A program made the translations under genes and the position numbers. From NCBI GenBank assembly GCA_004375725.1, contig SOKS01000069.1:1-12821 (forward strand): a stretch of DNA of 12,821 nucleotides, given 5' to 3'. Below the pieces are notes generated by a model. The model was not told where the DNA came from and did not search any database. It was given only the letters and a program-made list of their open reading frames with translations. This DNA is from Dehalococcoidia bacterium. Its GTDB lineage: Bacteria; Chloroflexota; Dehalococcoidia; Dehalococcoidales; RBG-16-60-22. Shown piece after piece: positions 12,319-12,821 of this stretch; within the stretch, counting starts at the first letter, position 1; every line of letters starts with the position of its first letter.

Positions 12319-12821
12319 TTACAGCGCCACGTTCAGCAGGGACGGGAGCACGTAGAAGCGAGCCGGCAGCCCGCCGAGCAATTCGCCATCAGCCTGCAGA
12401 AAAACCGAATCATCCGATCTTATCTCTATATCCCTGGCCTTTTTCAGCGTTATCTTTGGGTGTGTCAGATGAGTTCCCCGGTACACCCGCGGCAGTGACC
12501 AGAGAAGGTCAGGCTTGCTCAGGTCACCAATAATGAGCACGTCAAGGAGACCGTCGGATAAGTCGGCATCGGGTGCGGCAAACATGCCACCGCCTCCATA
12601 TTTACCATTGTTCAACAGGACAGTGCACACTTTTTCTTCGATTTTTTCGCCATCGATTTGGAGAGTTACTGCCTTGTTTTTATAAAACAGAAGAGCCGAG
12701 AATAACCCGGCAAGATAAGAAGCAGTGGCATTCAGTGTCTTGTATTTCAACGTCGTCGTTCTCACTATTTCAGCGTCAAAGCCCATACCGGCAAAATTGA
12801 CAAACAGTCGTCTGACCGTCT
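12319..12821 (-). CDS. diacylglycerol/lipid kinase family protein, C-terminal part (cut by window edge)
   Basis: The frame is open to the window edge, so the N-terminal catalytic nucleotide-binding half is missing; about 167 residues are visible. The segment FVNFAGMGFDAEIV near the edge, NNGKYGGGGMFAAPDADLSDGLLDV in the middle (the GGG and DGLLDV elements), and QADGE near the end are typical of the YegS/DagK/BmrU family. These soluble or peripheral enzymes phosphorylate diacylglycerol or related lipids using ATP. The stop is TAA at 12321-12319, 36 bases from tRNA-Pro and convergent with it. A Met within the visible part would give a shorter frame but falls inside the conserved domain, so it is not the real start. 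Confidence 0.85.
   Translation of the reverse strand, partial: TVRRLFVNFAGMGFDAEIVRTTTLKYKTLNATASYLAGLFSALLFYKNKAVTLQIDGEKIEEKVCTVLLNNGKYGGGGMFAAPDADLSDGLLDVLIIGDLSKPDLLWSLPRVYRGTHLTHPKITLKKARDIEIRSDDSVFLQADGELLGGLPARFYVLPSLLNVAL

Noticed and set aside
1..12821. CRISPR arrays, insertion sequences, phage or toxin-antitoxin genes
   Set aside because: No repeated spacer-like units, terminal inverted repeats, transposase or phage motifs were seen; the window is densely packed with housekeeping-type genes.

Overview
The window looks like chromosomal DNA of an anaerobic bacterium with moderately high GC. It carries a multi-subunit Mrp-type cation/proton antiporter operon and a ferredoxin-dependent pyruvate:ferredoxin oxidoreductase (POR), the kind of gene set used by an anaerobe with ferredoxin-centred metabolism and Na+/H+ bioenergetics. 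A Chloroflexota (Dehalococcoidia-like) source is possible, but that is only an impression; nothing here is a decisive phylogenetic marker.

Region 1 (1-7822, + strand): after a short AT-rich leader with a good promoter candidate come eleven tightly packed genes. Most overlap by 1-8 bases and one pair by 47. The order is MrpE, MrpF, MrpG, an MbhD-like piece and an MbhE-like piece (both matching the C-terminal part of canonical MrpA), MrpB, MrpC, an MrpD/NuoN-type antiporter subunit, a second large antiporter-like subunit, a small two-helix membrane protein I cannot name, and a third large antiporter-like subunit with a long C-terminal extension. The first eight genes follow the order of the antiporter half of archaeal membrane-bound hydrogenase operons (mbhA-H), but no hydrogenase genes follow. 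Comparing the three large subunits with each other shows that one lacks the TM7 channel lysine (Asn instead) and another lacks the TM8 lysine (Glu instead).

Region 2 (7823-9070): a convergently transcribed CaCA-family Na+/Ca2+-type exchanger on the - strand. Upstream of it is a roughly 220-base intergenic region with a minus-strand promoter, a perfect 8-bp inverted repeat over its -35 box, and two plus-strand promoters.

Region 3 (9071-12282, + strand): tRNA-Arg(CCG), then 24 bases later a three-gene POR operon (fused gamma-delta, alpha, beta), then 24 bases later tRNA-Pro(TGG). No room is visible for a separate por promoter between tRNA-Arg and the first por gene, so the enzyme is probably expressed by read-through from the tRNA promoter.

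Region 4 (12319-12821, - strand): the C-terminal part of a diacylglycerol/lipid kinase (YegS/DagK family), cut by the window edge.

Functionally, POR generates reduced ferredoxin and acetyl-CoA from pyruvate. The Mrp-like complex and the CaCA exchanger handle Na+, H+ and possibly Ca2+ across the membrane. Any direct link between these units is inference from adjacency only.
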